From the NCBI RefSeq assembly GCF_023169965.1, contig NZ_AP025592.1, forward strand, positions 2,356,001-2,420,000: a DNA stretch of 64,000 nt. The letters run 5' to 3'. This stretch comes from Anaeromyxobacter paludicola. Its GTDB lineage: Bacteria; Myxococcota; Myxococcia; Myxococcales; Anaeromyxobacteraceae. The notes under the pieces are model-generated. The model had not been told where the DNA came from and searched no databases. It was given only the letters and a program-made list of their open reading frames with translations. The translations under genes were made by a program, and so were the position numbers. Below are positions 25,263 through 34,247 of the stretch, piece after piece (the stretch's first letter is position 1; every line of letters starts with the position of its first letter).

Positions 25263-26009
25263 ATGAGCCCTTTCGGACCCCCCTTCGCCGCACTGCGTCC
25301 TGTCTTCGGTGCCGCCGCCCGCGCGGGCGACCTCGACTACGTCGAGATCATCCGCAACTCCGGGCCGGTGGTCATGGCCGTGCTCCTCGTCCTGCTGGCC
25401 GCCTCCGTCGTCTCCTGGGCCATCATCTTCAAGAAGTGGCTCCGGCTGCGGCAGGCGCAGGTGCAGTCGCTCGAGTTCCTGGACGCCTTCTGGCAGTCGC
25501 GGCGGCTCGACTCGATCTACCAGAAGGCCGAGAACCTCTCGGCGAGCCCGGTGAGCCAGGTCTTCCGGGCCGGCTACGTCGAGCTCTCCAAGGTGACCGC
25601 CAAGAAGGGCGGCGAGGGCGAGAGCCCGCTCGTCGATCAGATGGGCGGCATCGAGAACGTCGAGCGCGCGCTCAAGCGGGCGGCGATGTCCGAGGTGACC
25701 GCGCTCGAGGCCACCATCCCCTTCCTCGGCACCACCGCGTCGGCCGCCCCGTTCATCGGGCTCTTCGGCACGGTCTGGGGGATCATGCGGGCCTTCAACG
25801 ACATCTACCAGATGGGCAACGCCAACCTCGCCACCGTGGCGAAGCCGATCTCCGAGGCGCTCATCGCCACCGCCTTCGGCCTCTTCGCGGCCATCCCGGC
25901 GGTGGTCTTCTACAACTACTTCGTCTCGCGGATCCGGGTGCTCGACAGCGAGATGACCAACTTCTCGAACGACTTCCTGAACATCGTTCGCCGCACCTTC
26001 TTTGCGTAG
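25263..26009 (+). CDS. tolQ: Tol-Pal proton channel subunit TolQ
   Basis: A 248-residue MotA/TolQ/ExbB-family protein with three membrane helices: the first near residues 35-58 (VVMAVLLVLLAASVVSW), the others in the C-terminal half (IPFLGTTASAAPFIGLFGTVWGIM and ALIATAFGLFAAIPAVVFYNYF). The conserved GLFGTVWGIM and the AIPA segment define the family. With TolR it forms the proton-driven motor of the Tol system that helps outer-membrane constriction. The start chosen is ATG at 25263; TTG at 25254 is possible. The Tol rather than Exb assignment rests on the tolR-tolA-tolB neighbours. Confidence 0.93.
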   Translation: MSPFGPPFAALRPVFGAAARAGDLDYVEIIRNSGPVVMAVLLVLLAASVVSWAIIFKKWLRLRQAQVQSLEFLDAFWQSRRLDSIYQKAENLSASPVSQVFRAGYVELSKVTAKKGGEGESPLVDQMGGIENVERALKRAAMSEVTALEATIPFLGTTASAAPFIGLFGTVWGIMRAFNDIYQMGNANLATVAKPISEALIATAFGLFAAIPAVVFYNYFVSRIRVLDSEMTNFSNDFLNIVRRTFFA

Positions 26010-26039
26010 CGCCCGGGCCTCCCTCCTTCACGAACAGCC

Positions 26040-26495
26040 ATGGCCCTCGGAACCAGCGGCTCCGGCCGACAGACGCTCACGGAGATCAACGTCACGCCGC
26101 TCGTGGACGTGATGCTGGTGCTCCTCATCATCTTCATGGTCACCGCGCCGCTCATCCAGCAGGGCGTCGAGGTGAAGCTGCCGCAGGCGAAGGCCCCGCC
26201 GGTCAAGGCCGACGAGGCGGCGCTGGTGCTCTCGGTGCGGTCCGACAAGAGCATCTGGCTCGGCGAGGGGAAGGACGCCGTGCAGCTCACGCTCCCCACG
26301 CTCGAGGAGAAGCTCTCCGCCAACTCCCGCGTGGCGCGCGAGAAGGAGCTCTACCTCATGGCCGATCGCGGGCTCCCGTACGGCTTCGTGGTCGAGGTGA
26401 TGGCGGCGGTGCAGCGCGCCGGCGTGCAGAACCTCGGCATGATCACGAGCCCCGCGCCGGGCGAGGAGGCCGGGGGCTCGGGGGCGGCGCCGTAG
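26040..26495 (+). CDS. tolR: Tol-Pal protein TolR
   Basis: A 151-residue ExbD/TolR-family protein. A short cytoplasmic start (LTEINVTPLVDVMLVLL) runs into one membrane helix carrying the essential Asp23. A periplasmic domain follows with VKLPQAKAPPVKADEAALVLSV, typical of TolR/ExbD. It pairs with TolQ to use the proton gradient. The stop directly abuts the ATG of the next gene (26496). Confidence 0.93.
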   Translation: MALGTSGSGRQTLTEINVTPLVDVMLVLLIIFMVTAPLIQQGVEVKLPQAKAPPVKADEAALVLSVRSDKSIWLGEGKDAVQLTLPTLEEKLSANSRVAREKELYLMADRGLPYGFVVEVMAAVQRAGVQNLGMITSPAPGEEAGGSGAAP

Positions 26496-27335
26496 ATGGA
26501 GCACGCGGCCACACCGCTGCTGGTCCGGCGCGAGAAGCTCGGGGGCGTCCTGCTCCTTTCGCTCGCCGTGCACGCCGGGCTCATCACCTGGGCCCTCTAC
26601 CACCGGCCCGCGCCGGTGCTCGACGTGCGCCGGCAGGTCATCGCCGCCAAGCTCGTGCGCCGCGGTCCGGAGCGCCCCAAGAACTGGCTGCCCTCGAAGC
26701 CGACCGAGTCGCGGGCCGCCGCGCCCGCCCCCGCCCCCGCCCCGCCGAGCCCGGCGCCCGCCCCGGCCGCGCCGCCGGCGCAGGCCCACGCCAAGCCGGC
26801 GCCGCCCGCCCCCGCGCCGCCGCCCCCGGCCCGGCCGGTCCCCGGCCAGAAGCCGCCGCCGCGCGTGGCGCAGGCCCAACCCTCGCGCCCCGCGCCCGGG
26901 CGCACCGCGCCGGCGGCCGGCGGTGGCGCCGCCGGGATCGGCGGGGTGATGGACCGGATGCGGCGCGGCCTCATCGCCGAGCGGCGGGACGAGCCGGCCT
27001 GGGGCAACCCCAACGGCAGCGACGAGGGCACCTCCGACACCGGCCAGGAGGGCGACCTCTACGCCGGGCTGGTGGAGCAGCGGCTCCGGGAGGTCTACCA
27101 CCTGCCGAGCACCATCTCGGAGCGCGACCGGCTCCACCTCTTCGCCACCGTGGTCCTCTACATCCAGCCCGACGGGCGGATCCTGCGCTACGCCTTCGAG
27201 CAGCGCAGCGGCAACTCGAGCTTCGACGACGCGCTCCAGCGCGCCATCGGCAACGCCCGCCTCCCCGCGCCGCCGGTCGAGCAGCGGCGCGAGTACCAGA
27301 CCGTCGGCCTCGCCGTCACCTTCCGCGCGCACTGA
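26496..27335 (+). CDS. tolA: TolA-like energy transducer (TonB-fold C-terminus)
   Basis: A 279-residue protein with an N-terminal membrane helix (residues about 17-37, GGVLLLSLAVHAGLITWAL; the His may interact with TolQR). A Pro/Ala-rich linker spans about 70-145, where E. coli TolA has a long Ala/Lys helix. The C-terminal domain (about 185-279) has TonB/TolA-fold traits: YAGLVEQRLREVYHLPSTI, VVLYIQPDGRILRYAFEQRSGNSSFDDALQRAI. The role is to span the periplasm and contact TolB/Pal. TonB-like function is an alternative, but position between tolR and tolB favours TolA. Confidence 0.87.
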   Translation: MEHAATPLLVRREKLGGVLLLSLAVHAGLITWALYHRPAPVLDVRRQVIAAKLVRRGPERPKNWLPSKPTESRAAAPAPAPAPPSPAPAPAAPPAQAHAKPAPPAPAPPPPARPVPGQKPPPRVAQAQPSRPAPGRTAPAAGGGAAGIGGVMDRMRRGLIAERRDEPAWGNPNGSDEGTSDTGQEGDLYAGLVEQRLREVYHLPSTISERDRLHLFATVVLYIQPDGRILRYAFEQRSGNSSFDDALQRAIGNARLPAPPVEQRREYQTVGLAVTFRAH

Positions 27336-27362
27336 CCCGCGCGCCCACGCGAAAGAGCCCGC

Positions 27363-28658
27363 ATGACCCGACTGTCGCTCCTCCTGGCGCTCCTCCCCGC
27401 CGTCGCCCTCGCGCAGCCCCCGCAGCAGCGGCCGCACATCGAGATCGACCGGCCCGACTTCAAGCCGCTGCCGCTCGCGGTGGCGCCCTTCAAGGCCGAC
27501 ACCGACGCCCTCGCCGCCGCGACCGAGGTGAACGCCACGCTGCGCGGCGACCTCGGCCTGACCGGGCTCTTCGAGCTCCTCGACCCGAGGAGCTTCCTCG
27601 CCGATCCGTCGGAGGGGCTCACCGCCCCGAGCATCCGGTTCCAGCGCTGGATCGACGTCGGCGCCGACGGCCTCGTGAAGGGCGCCGTGCGCGCCGCGGG
27701 CGGCCAGGTCTCGGGCGAGCTCCACCTCTTCGAGGTCCGGGGCGGCCGCGAGGGGCTGTCGGTCACGCGCACCGCGCCGGGCCCGCGCGCCCTGGCCCAC
27801 CTGCTCGCCGACGAGATCGTGCGGTACTACACCGGCGAGCCGGGCGTGTTCGGCACCCGCATCGCCGCCATCCGCAAGGTGAAGGGCGCCCGGGAGCTGG
27901 TCCTCTTCGACGTGGACGGCAAGGACCCGCAGGTGCTGCTGCGCGATCCCTCGCTGGCGATGCTCCCCGCCTGGCGCCCCGACGGGCGCGCCCTCCTCTT
28001 CACGAGCTACCGGGGCGGCAAGCCCGAGCTCTGGACGGTGGACGTCTCCACCCGCGCGGTGAAGCGCGTCGCCTCGGTGGGCGAGCTCGCCACCGGGGGC
28101 GCCTTCTCCCCCGACGGCCGCCTCCTCGCCTTCGCCGCGTCCGAGGCCGGCAACTCCGACATCTGGGTGGCGAACGCCGACGGCTCGAACCCGCGCCGGC
28201 TCACCCACGACCCCGCCACCGACACCTCGCCCACCTGGTCGCCCGACGGCCGCCGCATCGCCTTCGTCTCCACCCGCGCCGGAAACCCGCACCTGTACGT
28301 GATGAACGCCGACGGCTCCGGCCAGCGCCGCCTCACCTTCAAGGGCACCTACAACCAGACCCCGCGCTGGAGCCCGCGCGGCGACCTCATCGCCTTCACC
28401 GGCCGCGACGAGCGCAAGGTCTTCGACGTGTTCCTGGTGAACCCCGACGACGGCAACGACATCCGCCGCGTCACCCAGGACCAGGGCTTCACCAACGAGG
28501 AGCCGACCTGGGCGCCCAGCGGGCGGATGCTCGCGTTCACCAGCGACCGGAACGGCCGGCCGCAGCTGGTGATCTCCACCGCCGACGGGAACCACCAGAA
28601 GGTGGTCACGGCCGATCCGGGCGAGCTGCAGACGCCGGCCTGGGGCCCGCTGCCGTGA
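27363..28658 (+). CDS. tolB: Tol-Pal protein TolB
   Basis: A 431-residue periplasmic protein: signal peptide (residues 1-17), an N-terminal alpha/beta domain (about 20-165), then a beta-propeller made of PD40-type blades. Repeats such as PAWRPDGRALLFTSYRGG, SPTWSPDGRRIAFVSTR and PRWSPRGDLIAFTGRD are clear. TolB binds Pal and the TolA C-terminus. No pal gene follows here, unlike most tol clusters; the next gene starts inside the TolB stop (GTGA overlap). Confidence 0.95.
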   Translation: MTRLSLLLALLPAVALAQPPQQRPHIEIDRPDFKPLPLAVAPFKADTDALAAATEVNATLRGDLGLTGLFELLDPRSFLADPSEGLTAPSIRFQRWIDVGADGLVKGAVRAAGGQVSGELHLFEVRGGREGLSVTRTAPGPRALAHLLADEIVRYYTGEPGVFGTRIAAIRKVKGARELVLFDVDGKDPQVLLRDPSLAMLPAWRPDGRALLFTSYRGGKPELWTVDVSTRAVKRVASVGELATGGAFSPDGRLLAFAASEAGNSDIWVANADGSNPRRLTHDPATDTSPTWSPDGRRIAFVSTRAGNPHLYVMNADGSGQRRLTFKGTYNQTPRWSPRGDLIAFTGRDERKVFDVFLVNPDDGNDIRRVTQDQGFTNEEPTWAPSGRMLAFTSDRNGRPQLVISTADGNHQKVVTADPGELQTPAWGPLP

Positions 28659-29602
28659 GCGACCGCGCCGCCGCCATCGACGTCGGGACCAACACCGTCC
28701 TGCTCCTCGTCGCCGAGCGGCGGGAGGACGGCACCTTCGCGCCGCTGGTGGAGCGGGCCGAGATCACGCGGCTCGGGCGCGGCGTGGACCGGACCGGCCG
28801 GCTCGACCCGGCCGCCATCCGCGACACCGTGACGGTGGTCGCGGCCTACGCCGCCGAGGCGCGCGCGCTCGGGGCCGCGCGCATCGCCTGCGTGGCCACC
28901 AGCGCGGCCCGCGACGCCGCCAACAGCGCCGAGTTCTTCGACGCCGCCCGCGACCAGGCCGGCCTCGTGCCGGAGGTGATCAGCGGCGACGAGGAGGCGC
29001 GGCTCGTCTACGCGAGCGCCTGGCGCGACTTCGGGATCCTCCCGGGCGCCGCGCCCGGCCCGCTCGCGGTGGTGGACGTGGGCGGCGGCTCCACCGAGGT
29101 CACCTTCGGCGACGGCCCGCTCCCGCGCGGGCGCCAGAGCCTGCAGGTGGGCGCGGTCCGGCTCACCGAGCGGCACGTGCGCGCCGACCCGCTCCCGCCG
29201 GCGGAGGCTCGGGCGCTCCGGGAGGCCGCGGCGGAGGCGATGCGGCCGCTCGCGCCCTGGCGCGGCGTGGGCGCGGCGCCCGGCGCGCGGCTCGTCGGCG
29301 TCGCCGGCACGGTCACCACGCTGTCGGCGGTCTCGCAGGGGATCGCCCAGTACGACGCCGGGCGCGTGCACGGCGCGGCCCTCTCGCTCGCCGAGGTGGA
29401 GCGGCTCTACGCGCTCCTCGCCGGCCTCACCGTGGCCGAGCGGGCGCGGCTCCCGGGCATGGAGCCGAAGCGGGCCGACGTGATCGTGGGCGGGTGCGCG
29501 GTGGTGGCCGAGTCGATGCGGGCGCTCGGCTTCGACCGGCTCACCGTCTCGGATCGCGGCGTGCGCTGGGGGCTGCTCTACGACCGGGCGGATCGCGGCT
29601 AG
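28655..29602 (+). CDS. Ppx/GppA-family exopolyphosphatase
   Basis: A 315-residue ASKHA-fold phosphatase. The phosphate-1 motif AIDVGTNTVLLLV starts the protein and the phosphate-2 motif is VVDVGGGSTEVTFGDG (about residues 140-155). A GVAGTVTTLSAV segment follows. The short single-domain form cleaves polyphosphate or pppGpp; which one cannot be decided. The start is GTG at 28655 overlapping the tolB stop by 4 bp, so translation is coupled. Confidence 0.92.
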   Translation: MSDRAAAIDVGTNTVLLLVAERREDGTFAPLVERAEITRLGRGVDRTGRLDPAAIRDTVTVVAAYAAEARALGAARIACVATSAARDAANSAEFFDAARDQAGLVPEVISGDEEARLVYASAWRDFGILPGAAPGPLAVVDVGGGSTEVTFGDGPLPRGRQSLQVGAVRLTERHVRADPLPPAEARALREAAAEAMRPLAPWRGVGAAPGARLVGVAGTVTTLSAVSQGIAQYDAGRVHGAALSLAEVERLYALLAGLTVAERARLPGMEPKRADVIVGGCAVVAESMRALGFDRLTVSDRGVRWGLLYDRADRG

Positions 29603-29624
29603 CGCGCTCGGCGCGGCGCGGGCC

Positions 29625-30263
29625 CTGGCCCGCCGCGTCGCCTTCGGGCCGGCGGCGCCGATCTACGAGCGCCTCACCGACAGCGCCCCCTGGCGCGCCG
29701 ACTGCCGCGCCCTGGCGGCGCTCCTGCCGCCGGGCCGGATCCTCGACCTCGGCGTCGGCCCCGGCACCTCCGCGGTGGAGATGGCCCGGGCCGCGCCCGG
29801 CCGGCGCTTCGTCGGCCTCGACCGGGCCTTCGAGATGCTCCCCCGCGCCCGGCGCCGCGCCGCGCGGGCCGGGGTGGTCCTGCCGCTCCTGCGCGCCGAC
29901 GCCCTCGCCCTCCCCTTCCGCGCGGCGAGCTTCGACGGCGCCGCCGGCCACAGCGTGCTCTACCTCCTCCCCGACGCGGCGCGGGCGCTCGCCGAGCTGC
30001 GCCGGGTGCTGCGCCCGGGCGGGCGGCTGGCGCTGCTCGAGCCGCGCGCGACGCGCGGCGACCTCCTCGCGGCCGGCCGCGACGGGCTGCGGTTCGGCGC
30101 GTCGATGGCGCTCTGGCGCGTCATGTCCGGCCTCCACGGGCGCTACGCCGAGGCGGCGCTCGAGCGGCTGCTCGCCGAGGCCGGGTTCGTCGAGGTCTCG
30201 GCGCGGCCGGTGCTGCGCGGCTTCGGCGTGGTGGCGACCGGCGCCGCGCCGCCCGCGGGTTGA
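29625..30263 (+). CDS. SAM-dependent class I methyltransferase (non-standard or unclear start)
   Basis: A methyltransferase with SAM motif I ILDLGVGPGTSAVEMA, motif II FVGLDRAFEML, DALALPFRAASFDGA, and LRRVLRPGGRLALLEP, as in UbiE/COQ5-type enzymes. The coding frame (open from 29484) has no ATG, GTG or TTG ahead of the motif. The first standard starts (GTG 29769, ATG 29775) would remove motif I. I give CTG at 29625 as the boundary, yielding 212 residues. Conserved-looking sequence (FGPAAPIYERLTDSAPWR) begins just after. Alternatives are ATC at 29592, frameshift from ppx, or a sequence error. The stop is 30 bp before the next gene. Confidence 0.75.
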   Translation: MARRVAFGPAAPIYERLTDSAPWRADCRALAALLPPGRILDLGVGPGTSAVEMARAAPGRRFVGLDRAFEMLPRARRRAARAGVVLPLLRADALALPFRAASFDGAAGHSVLYLLPDAARALAELRRVLRPGGRLALLEPRATRGDLLAAGRDGLRFGASMALWRVMSGLHGRYAEAALERLLAEAGFVEVSARPVLRGFGVVATGAAPPAG

Positions 30264-30293
30264 CCCGCCCGGACGCGCCCCGTACAAACGGGC

Positions 30294-30971
30294 ATGACCG
30301 AGCCCACCCCCGCGCGCCCCGACCGGTGGGCCATCCTCTGCGACTTCGACGGCACCGCCGTCATGGAGGACATCGGCGACCGGGTGGCCATCCGCTTCGC
30401 CGGCCACGACCTCTGGCGCCGCGAGTGCGACGCCTACCTGGCCGGCGCGTTCAGCTTCTCCGCGCTCCTCGGCCGGATCTTCGAGCCCATCACCGCGAGC
30501 GCCGAGGAGATCGCCGCCTTCGCCCGCCAGGTGGCCGTGCTGCGGCCCGGCTTCGAGCGCTTCGTCGCCGCGGCGCGCGACGCCGGGCGGCCCTTCATCG
30601 TCTGCTCGGCCGGGCTCGACGTCTACATCGGCCCGGTGCTGGAGCGGCTCGCCCCCGAGCTGCGGGAGTACCTGAAGCTCCGCTCCAACCACGCCACCTG
30701 CTCGCCGGAGGGGATGAAGATCTCCTTCCACGCCGGCTTCGAGGGGTGCGGGCGCTGCGGCTTCTGCAAGGGCGCGGTGGCGCGGGCGCTCCAGGCGGAG
30801 GGCTACCGGGTGGTGCTCTGCGGCGACGGCACCGCCGATCGCTGCGCCGCGGCCGCCGCCGACCTCGTGTTCGCGCGCGGGAAGCTGGTGCGGTACTGCG
30901 GCGCGGAGAGGATCCCCTGCATCCCCTTCGAGACGTTCGACGAGGTGCTGGCGCGGTTCCCGCCGGGCTGA
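30294..30971 (+). CDS. MtnX-like HAD-IB phosphatase
   Basis: A 225-residue HAD phosphatase. The N-terminus has ILCDFDGTAVMEDIGD (nucleophile and general-acid Asp), then VCSAGLDVYIGPVL, and VVLCGDGTADRCAA (GDGxxD acidic motif). A Cys-rich insert, GCGRCGFCKG, follows FEGC. The pattern matches MtnX/SerB-related HAD-IB enzymes (2-hydroxy-3-keto-5-methylthiopentenyl-1-phosphate phosphatase or relatives); no other methionine-salvage gene is present, so the substrate is unsure. It is the last gene of the plus-strand block and faces tamA. Confidence 0.85.
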   Translation: MTEPTPARPDRWAILCDFDGTAVMEDIGDRVAIRFAGHDLWRRECDAYLAGAFSFSALLGRIFEPITASAEEIAAFARQVAVLRPGFERFVAAARDAGRPFIVCSAGLDVYIGPVLERLAPELREYLKLRSNHATCSPEGMKISFHAGFEGCGRCGFCKGAVARALQAEGYRVVLCGDGTADRCAAAAADLVFARGKLVRYCGAERIPCIPFETFDEVLARFPPG

Positions 30972-30973
30972 CT

Positions 30974-31090
30974 GGTCGCCCCTCCCCAGCCCTCCCCGCC
31001 CGAGCGGGGAGGGAGCGCAGCGCAGCAGCAGGCGCGGTGATCGCAGGAGGGGGCCCCGCGAAGCGGGGGAGGGGCGCAGCCCCTCGGGCC
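30974..31090. repeat. REP-like palindromic element, copy B (intergenic)
   Basis: GCCCCTCCCC, then a stem CCCTCCCCGC (30990-30999), loop CCGA, GCGGGGAGGG (31004-31013), nearly the same as copy A. A second stem, CCCCGC/GCGGGG, lies near 31054-31068. It fills most of the gap between convergent genes (stop 30971 and stop 31188). A perfect 12-bp palindrome GCTTCGCGAAGC follows at 31097-31108. Confidence 0.7.
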
Positions 31091-31165
31091 GGGCGAGCTT
31101 CGCGAAGCGAAACGCAAGGGACCCGGCGAGCGGAGGGTGGGGCCCCGACGGCTCCGCCGGCGGGG

Positions 31166-31182
31166 CGGGACAGCATGTCCCG
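31166..31182 (-). terminator. Hairpin after tamA
   Basis: CGGGACA (31166-31172), loop of three, TGTCCCG (31176-31182): a 7-bp perfect stem 5 bp past the tamA stop on the minus strand. No T-tract follows, so termination is uncertain. Confidence 0.35.
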
Positions 31183-31187
31183 TCAGA

Positions 31188-34100
31188 TCAGAACAACCCG
31201 ATCGAGAAGTGTGGCGCCACCACGCGCTCTCCCACGAGCGGGTCCGGCGAGAGGTTGAAGCCGACGTCGAGCGCCGCCGGGCCGATGGGCGTGAGGAACC
31301 GGAGCCCGGCGCCGACGTTCACCCGCAGGTCGAGGTAGTCGGCGTTGACCGGGTCGAGCCAGAGGTTCCCGAGGTCGCTGAAGAGGCCCAGCTCGGTGGA
31401 CCGGGAGAGCGGCACGCGCAGCTCCGCCTTCACGAGCGCGAAGGCCTGTCCGCCTTCCGAGGTGGGCGTGGCGGGCACGCAGCTCGTGCCCCCGCCGGCG
31501 CGGCAGGCCGCCACCTGCGAGGCAACGAGGGAGCGGTAGTCGGAGGGGAGCATCTCGTCCTCGCCGTAGCCGCGCATGGAGGCCGCGCCGCCGAGGAAGA
31601 AGCGCTTCGGGCCGATGGTGCGCGAGTTGGCCTCGAGCGACAGGATCCGGCCGCCGCGCACCGACAGCGCGAACACGCTCTGGGCGCCGACCGGCAGGTA
31701 GCCGGTCAGGCTTCCCGAGAGCTTCAGCATGCTCGTGAAGTTGGCGGCGTCGGAGGCGGGCACCGCGCCGAAGAGGAGCGCGGTCGAGATCGAGTGGGCG
31801 AGGTCGGCGGTGCCGGTCGCCAGGAAGCCGTGGCGCGGGTGGACGGCGTTGTCGCGGAAGTCGAAGGTGAGCGTGGGCCGGAAGGACTGCAGGGTGGTGA
31901 TGCCCTCCGGCAGCCGCAGCCGCTCGAGGTCGGCGCGGGTGAGCGTCTCGGTGGTGCTGCGGGTCACCATGTGGTCGAGCTCGAGCTCGTACGAGAGCGC
32001 GAGGGTGATCCGGTCGGAGAGCGGCACGTCGAGGCCCGGCACGAAGGAGCCGCGGGCGAGGTCGTAGGCGCTCCGGTGCAGCCGCTCCACGATGGCGTCG
32101 AAGCGGGCGGCGGCGGCGAAGGGCAGGAAGTGCACGCGGGGGTAGTGCAGCCCGACGTCGCCGCGCCCCTCGATCCGCTCCGCCGGGTCGCTCGAGAGGT
32201 TCTTGCGGAACTCGGGGAGCGGGTAGTTCACCTTGCCGCGGGCGGTGAAGTCGAGCGCGCGGCCGAGCAGGTTGGGCTGGTTCCACTCGAGGAAGGCGCG
32301 CGGCCCGTCGGCGAGCGAGAAGCCGACGCCGGGCGCGAGCGTGGCCCAGGGCCGCTCCGAGAGCTCCACCGCGAGGTCCTTGTGCTCCTCCGGGACGTCC
32401 GGATCGCCGAGCCGCAGCCCCACCGAGCGGAACGCCCCCATCCGCAAGAGGCTGGTCTGGCTCCGCGCCACCGCCTCCGGGTCGTAGACGTCGCCCGGCT
32501 TGAGGGCGAGCGCGCCCTTCACCACGTCCTCGCGCGTGCGCCGGTTGCCCGAGACGACCACGTTGGCGATCCGGACCTGCGGCCCCTCGCTGACCCGGAA
32601 CCGCACCAGGGCGGTGCGCCGGTCGGCCGACAGCTCCTCCTGCGACTCCACCTTCGCGTAGACGTAGCCCTGCCGCGCGTAGAGCCCGAGGATGGCGTCG
32701 CGGGTCTGCGCCACCTCCTCGCCCGAGAGCGGGGCGCCGGGGGCGAGCCGGGCCGTGCGGGCGAGTTCGGTGAGCCCCACCGCGCGGTTCCCCTCGAAGG
32801 CGATCGACTCCACCACGGTGCGGGCGCCCTCGAGGAGCCGGATCTCCACGTCCACCACGCCCTGGCGGGCGTCGGCGTCGAGCCGCGCGCCCTCGACGGC
32901 GGCGTCGAGGAAGCCCTCGCCGTGGTAGAGGTCCAGGAGTTGCGAGAGCGCGCGGTCCCACGAGGGCTCGTCGTAGACCTCGCTCGGCGCGGCCGGGGCC
33001 CGGGCCGGCCGCGACACCGGCGTCCCCGCGGCCCGCTCCAGCCGCTCGCGAGACACCGCGACCGGGTCCTGATCCTCCGGAGCCTGCTCGTCGAGCCACT
33101 CCCGCAGCCTCTCCCGGAGCCAGGGCTCGGCGTGGTGCGCGGCGCCCAGGAAGCGGACCCGCCCGACCCGGTAGCGCCGCCCCTCGTCCACGTGGAAGAC
33201 CAGCGCCCGCCCGGCGCCCTCGGCCTCCTCGCGCGCCGTGACCCGCGCGAAGAGGTGGCCCTGCGAGACGTAGAAGGCCTGCAGCCGCGCCGCCGCGGCG
33301 TCGGCGGCGGGCCCGTCGAGCGGCTCGTCGGGATCGAGCCCGAGCCGCTCGCGCAGCTCGGACGGCCCGAAGGCCGCGGCGCCGGGGAAGCGGAACGCGA
33401 GCCGCGGGCCGGGCTCGACCGGGAGCTCCACGTCGGCGCGGGGCCCGTCCTCGTCGGCGGTGAGGTGGAGCCGGGCCGCGCCCACCCGCGCGCGCAGCCG
33501 CCCCTCGGCCCGGAGCCGGGCGAGCACCGCGCGACCGTCCTCCTCGAGCGCGTCGAGGTCGAGCGGCGCGCCGGGGTGCGTGCGCAGGCCGGCGAGGAGC
33601 GGGCGCTGCGCCTCGGGCGGCACGCCGGCGAGCGCGAGGCCGGCCACCAGGGTGGGGGCGCGCGCGAGCACCTCCACCGAGACCGTCACCCGGGCGTCGC
33701 CCTCGACCTGCGCGCGGGCGCGGGCCTGCCGCCACCCGGCGCGGCCCAGGGCGGCCTCGAGCCGGCGCAGCCCGCGGTCGAGCCGCGCCGGGTCGAACTC
33801 GGCGCCGGGGGCGAGATCGGTGGCGCGGAGCAGGCGCGACTCGGGGAAGCCCGGCGGGGCCTGGCCGCTGAACCGCACCGCCGCCACCACGCGGCGCGGC
33901 AGGCAGCGCACGGTGAGCGCCACGCTGCCGGGCGCGGCCGGGTCGGGCGCGCTCGTGACCACCACGTTCCCGAAGCGGCCCACGCCGTAGAGCGCCTGGA
34001 CGGTGCGGCGGAGCGCGCGCGGCGAGAGCGGCTCCCCCGCCGCTACGGCCAGGAGCGGCCGGAGCGCCGCTGGGTCCTCGCCGGGCGGGACGATCAGGTC

Positions 34101-34247
34101 CACCCGCGACACCCGCGGCCGCGCCGGCGCCGTCGCCGGACCGACCGCGTCGGCGGCCCGGGCCTGCGGCGGCGCCGGGCGGGCGCCCGCCGGTCCGGCG
34201 AGGGCGAGCAGCAGGGCCGCGCCGGCGGCCAGGGAGGCCCGCGTCAC
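31188..34247 (-). CDS. tamA: TamA/BamA-family outer-membrane assembly protein
   Basis: A 1019-residue Omp85 protein. The signal peptide is at residues about 3-21 (LAAGAALLLALAGPAGA). A long POTRA region follows with about five or more modules (recurring VRFLG..., IAFEGNRAVGLTELAR, VVVSGNRRTREDVVKGAL). The beta-barrel fills the last 400 residues, with FDFRDNAVHPRHGFLATG, FFLGGAASMRGYGEDEM (the RGY lock motif) and a C-terminal Phe (HFSIGLF). Its coupling to tamB (4-bp GTGA overlap) makes it the TamA partner rather than essential BamA. Extra POTRA modules make it larger than E. coli TamA (about 577). Confidence 0.9.
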   Translation of the reverse strand: MTRASLAAGAALLLALAGPAGARPAPPQARAADAVGPATAPARPRVSRVDLIVPPGEDPAALRPLLAVAAGEPLSPRALRRTVQALYGVGRFGNVVVTSAPDPAAPGSVALTVRCLPRRVVAAVRFSGQAPPGFPESRLLRATDLAPGAEFDPARLDRGLRRLEAALGRAGWRQARARAQVEGDARVTVSVEVLARAPTLVAGLALAGVPPEAQRPLLAGLRTHPGAPLDLDALEEDGRAVLARLRAEGRLRARVGAARLHLTADEDGPRADVELPVEPGPRLAFRFPGAAAFGPSELRERLGLDPDEPLDGPAADAAAARLQAFYVSQGHLFARVTAREEAEGAGRALVFHVDEGRRYRVGRVRFLGAAHHAEPWLRERLREWLDEQAPEDQDPVAVSRERLERAAGTPVSRPARAPAAPSEVYDEPSWDRALSQLLDLYHGEGFLDAAVEGARLDADARQGVVDVEIRLLEGARTVVESIAFEGNRAVGLTELARTARLAPGAPLSGEEVAQTRDAILGLYARQGYVYAKVESQEELSADRRTALVRFRVSEGPQVRIANVVVSGNRRTREDVVKGALALKPGDVYDPEAVARSQTSLLRMGAFRSVGLRLGDPDVPEEHKDLAVELSERPWATLAPGVGFSLADGPRAFLEWNQPNLLGRALDFTARGKVNYPLPEFRKNLSSDPAERIEGRGDVGLHYPRVHFLPFAAAARFDAIVERLHRSAYDLARGSFVPGLDVPLSDRITLALSYELELDHMVTRSTTETLTRADLERLRLPEGITTLQSFRPTLTFDFRDNAVHPRHGFLATGTADLAHSISTALLFGAVPASDAANFTSMLKLSGSLTGYLPVGAQSVFALSVRGGRILSLEANSRTIGPKRFFLGGAASMRGYGEDEMLPSDYRSLVASQVAACRAGGGTSCVPATPTSEGGQAFALVKAELRVPLSRSTELGLFSDLGNLWLDPVNADYLDLRVNVGAGLRFLTPIGPAALDVGFNLSPDPLVGERVVAPHFSIGLF

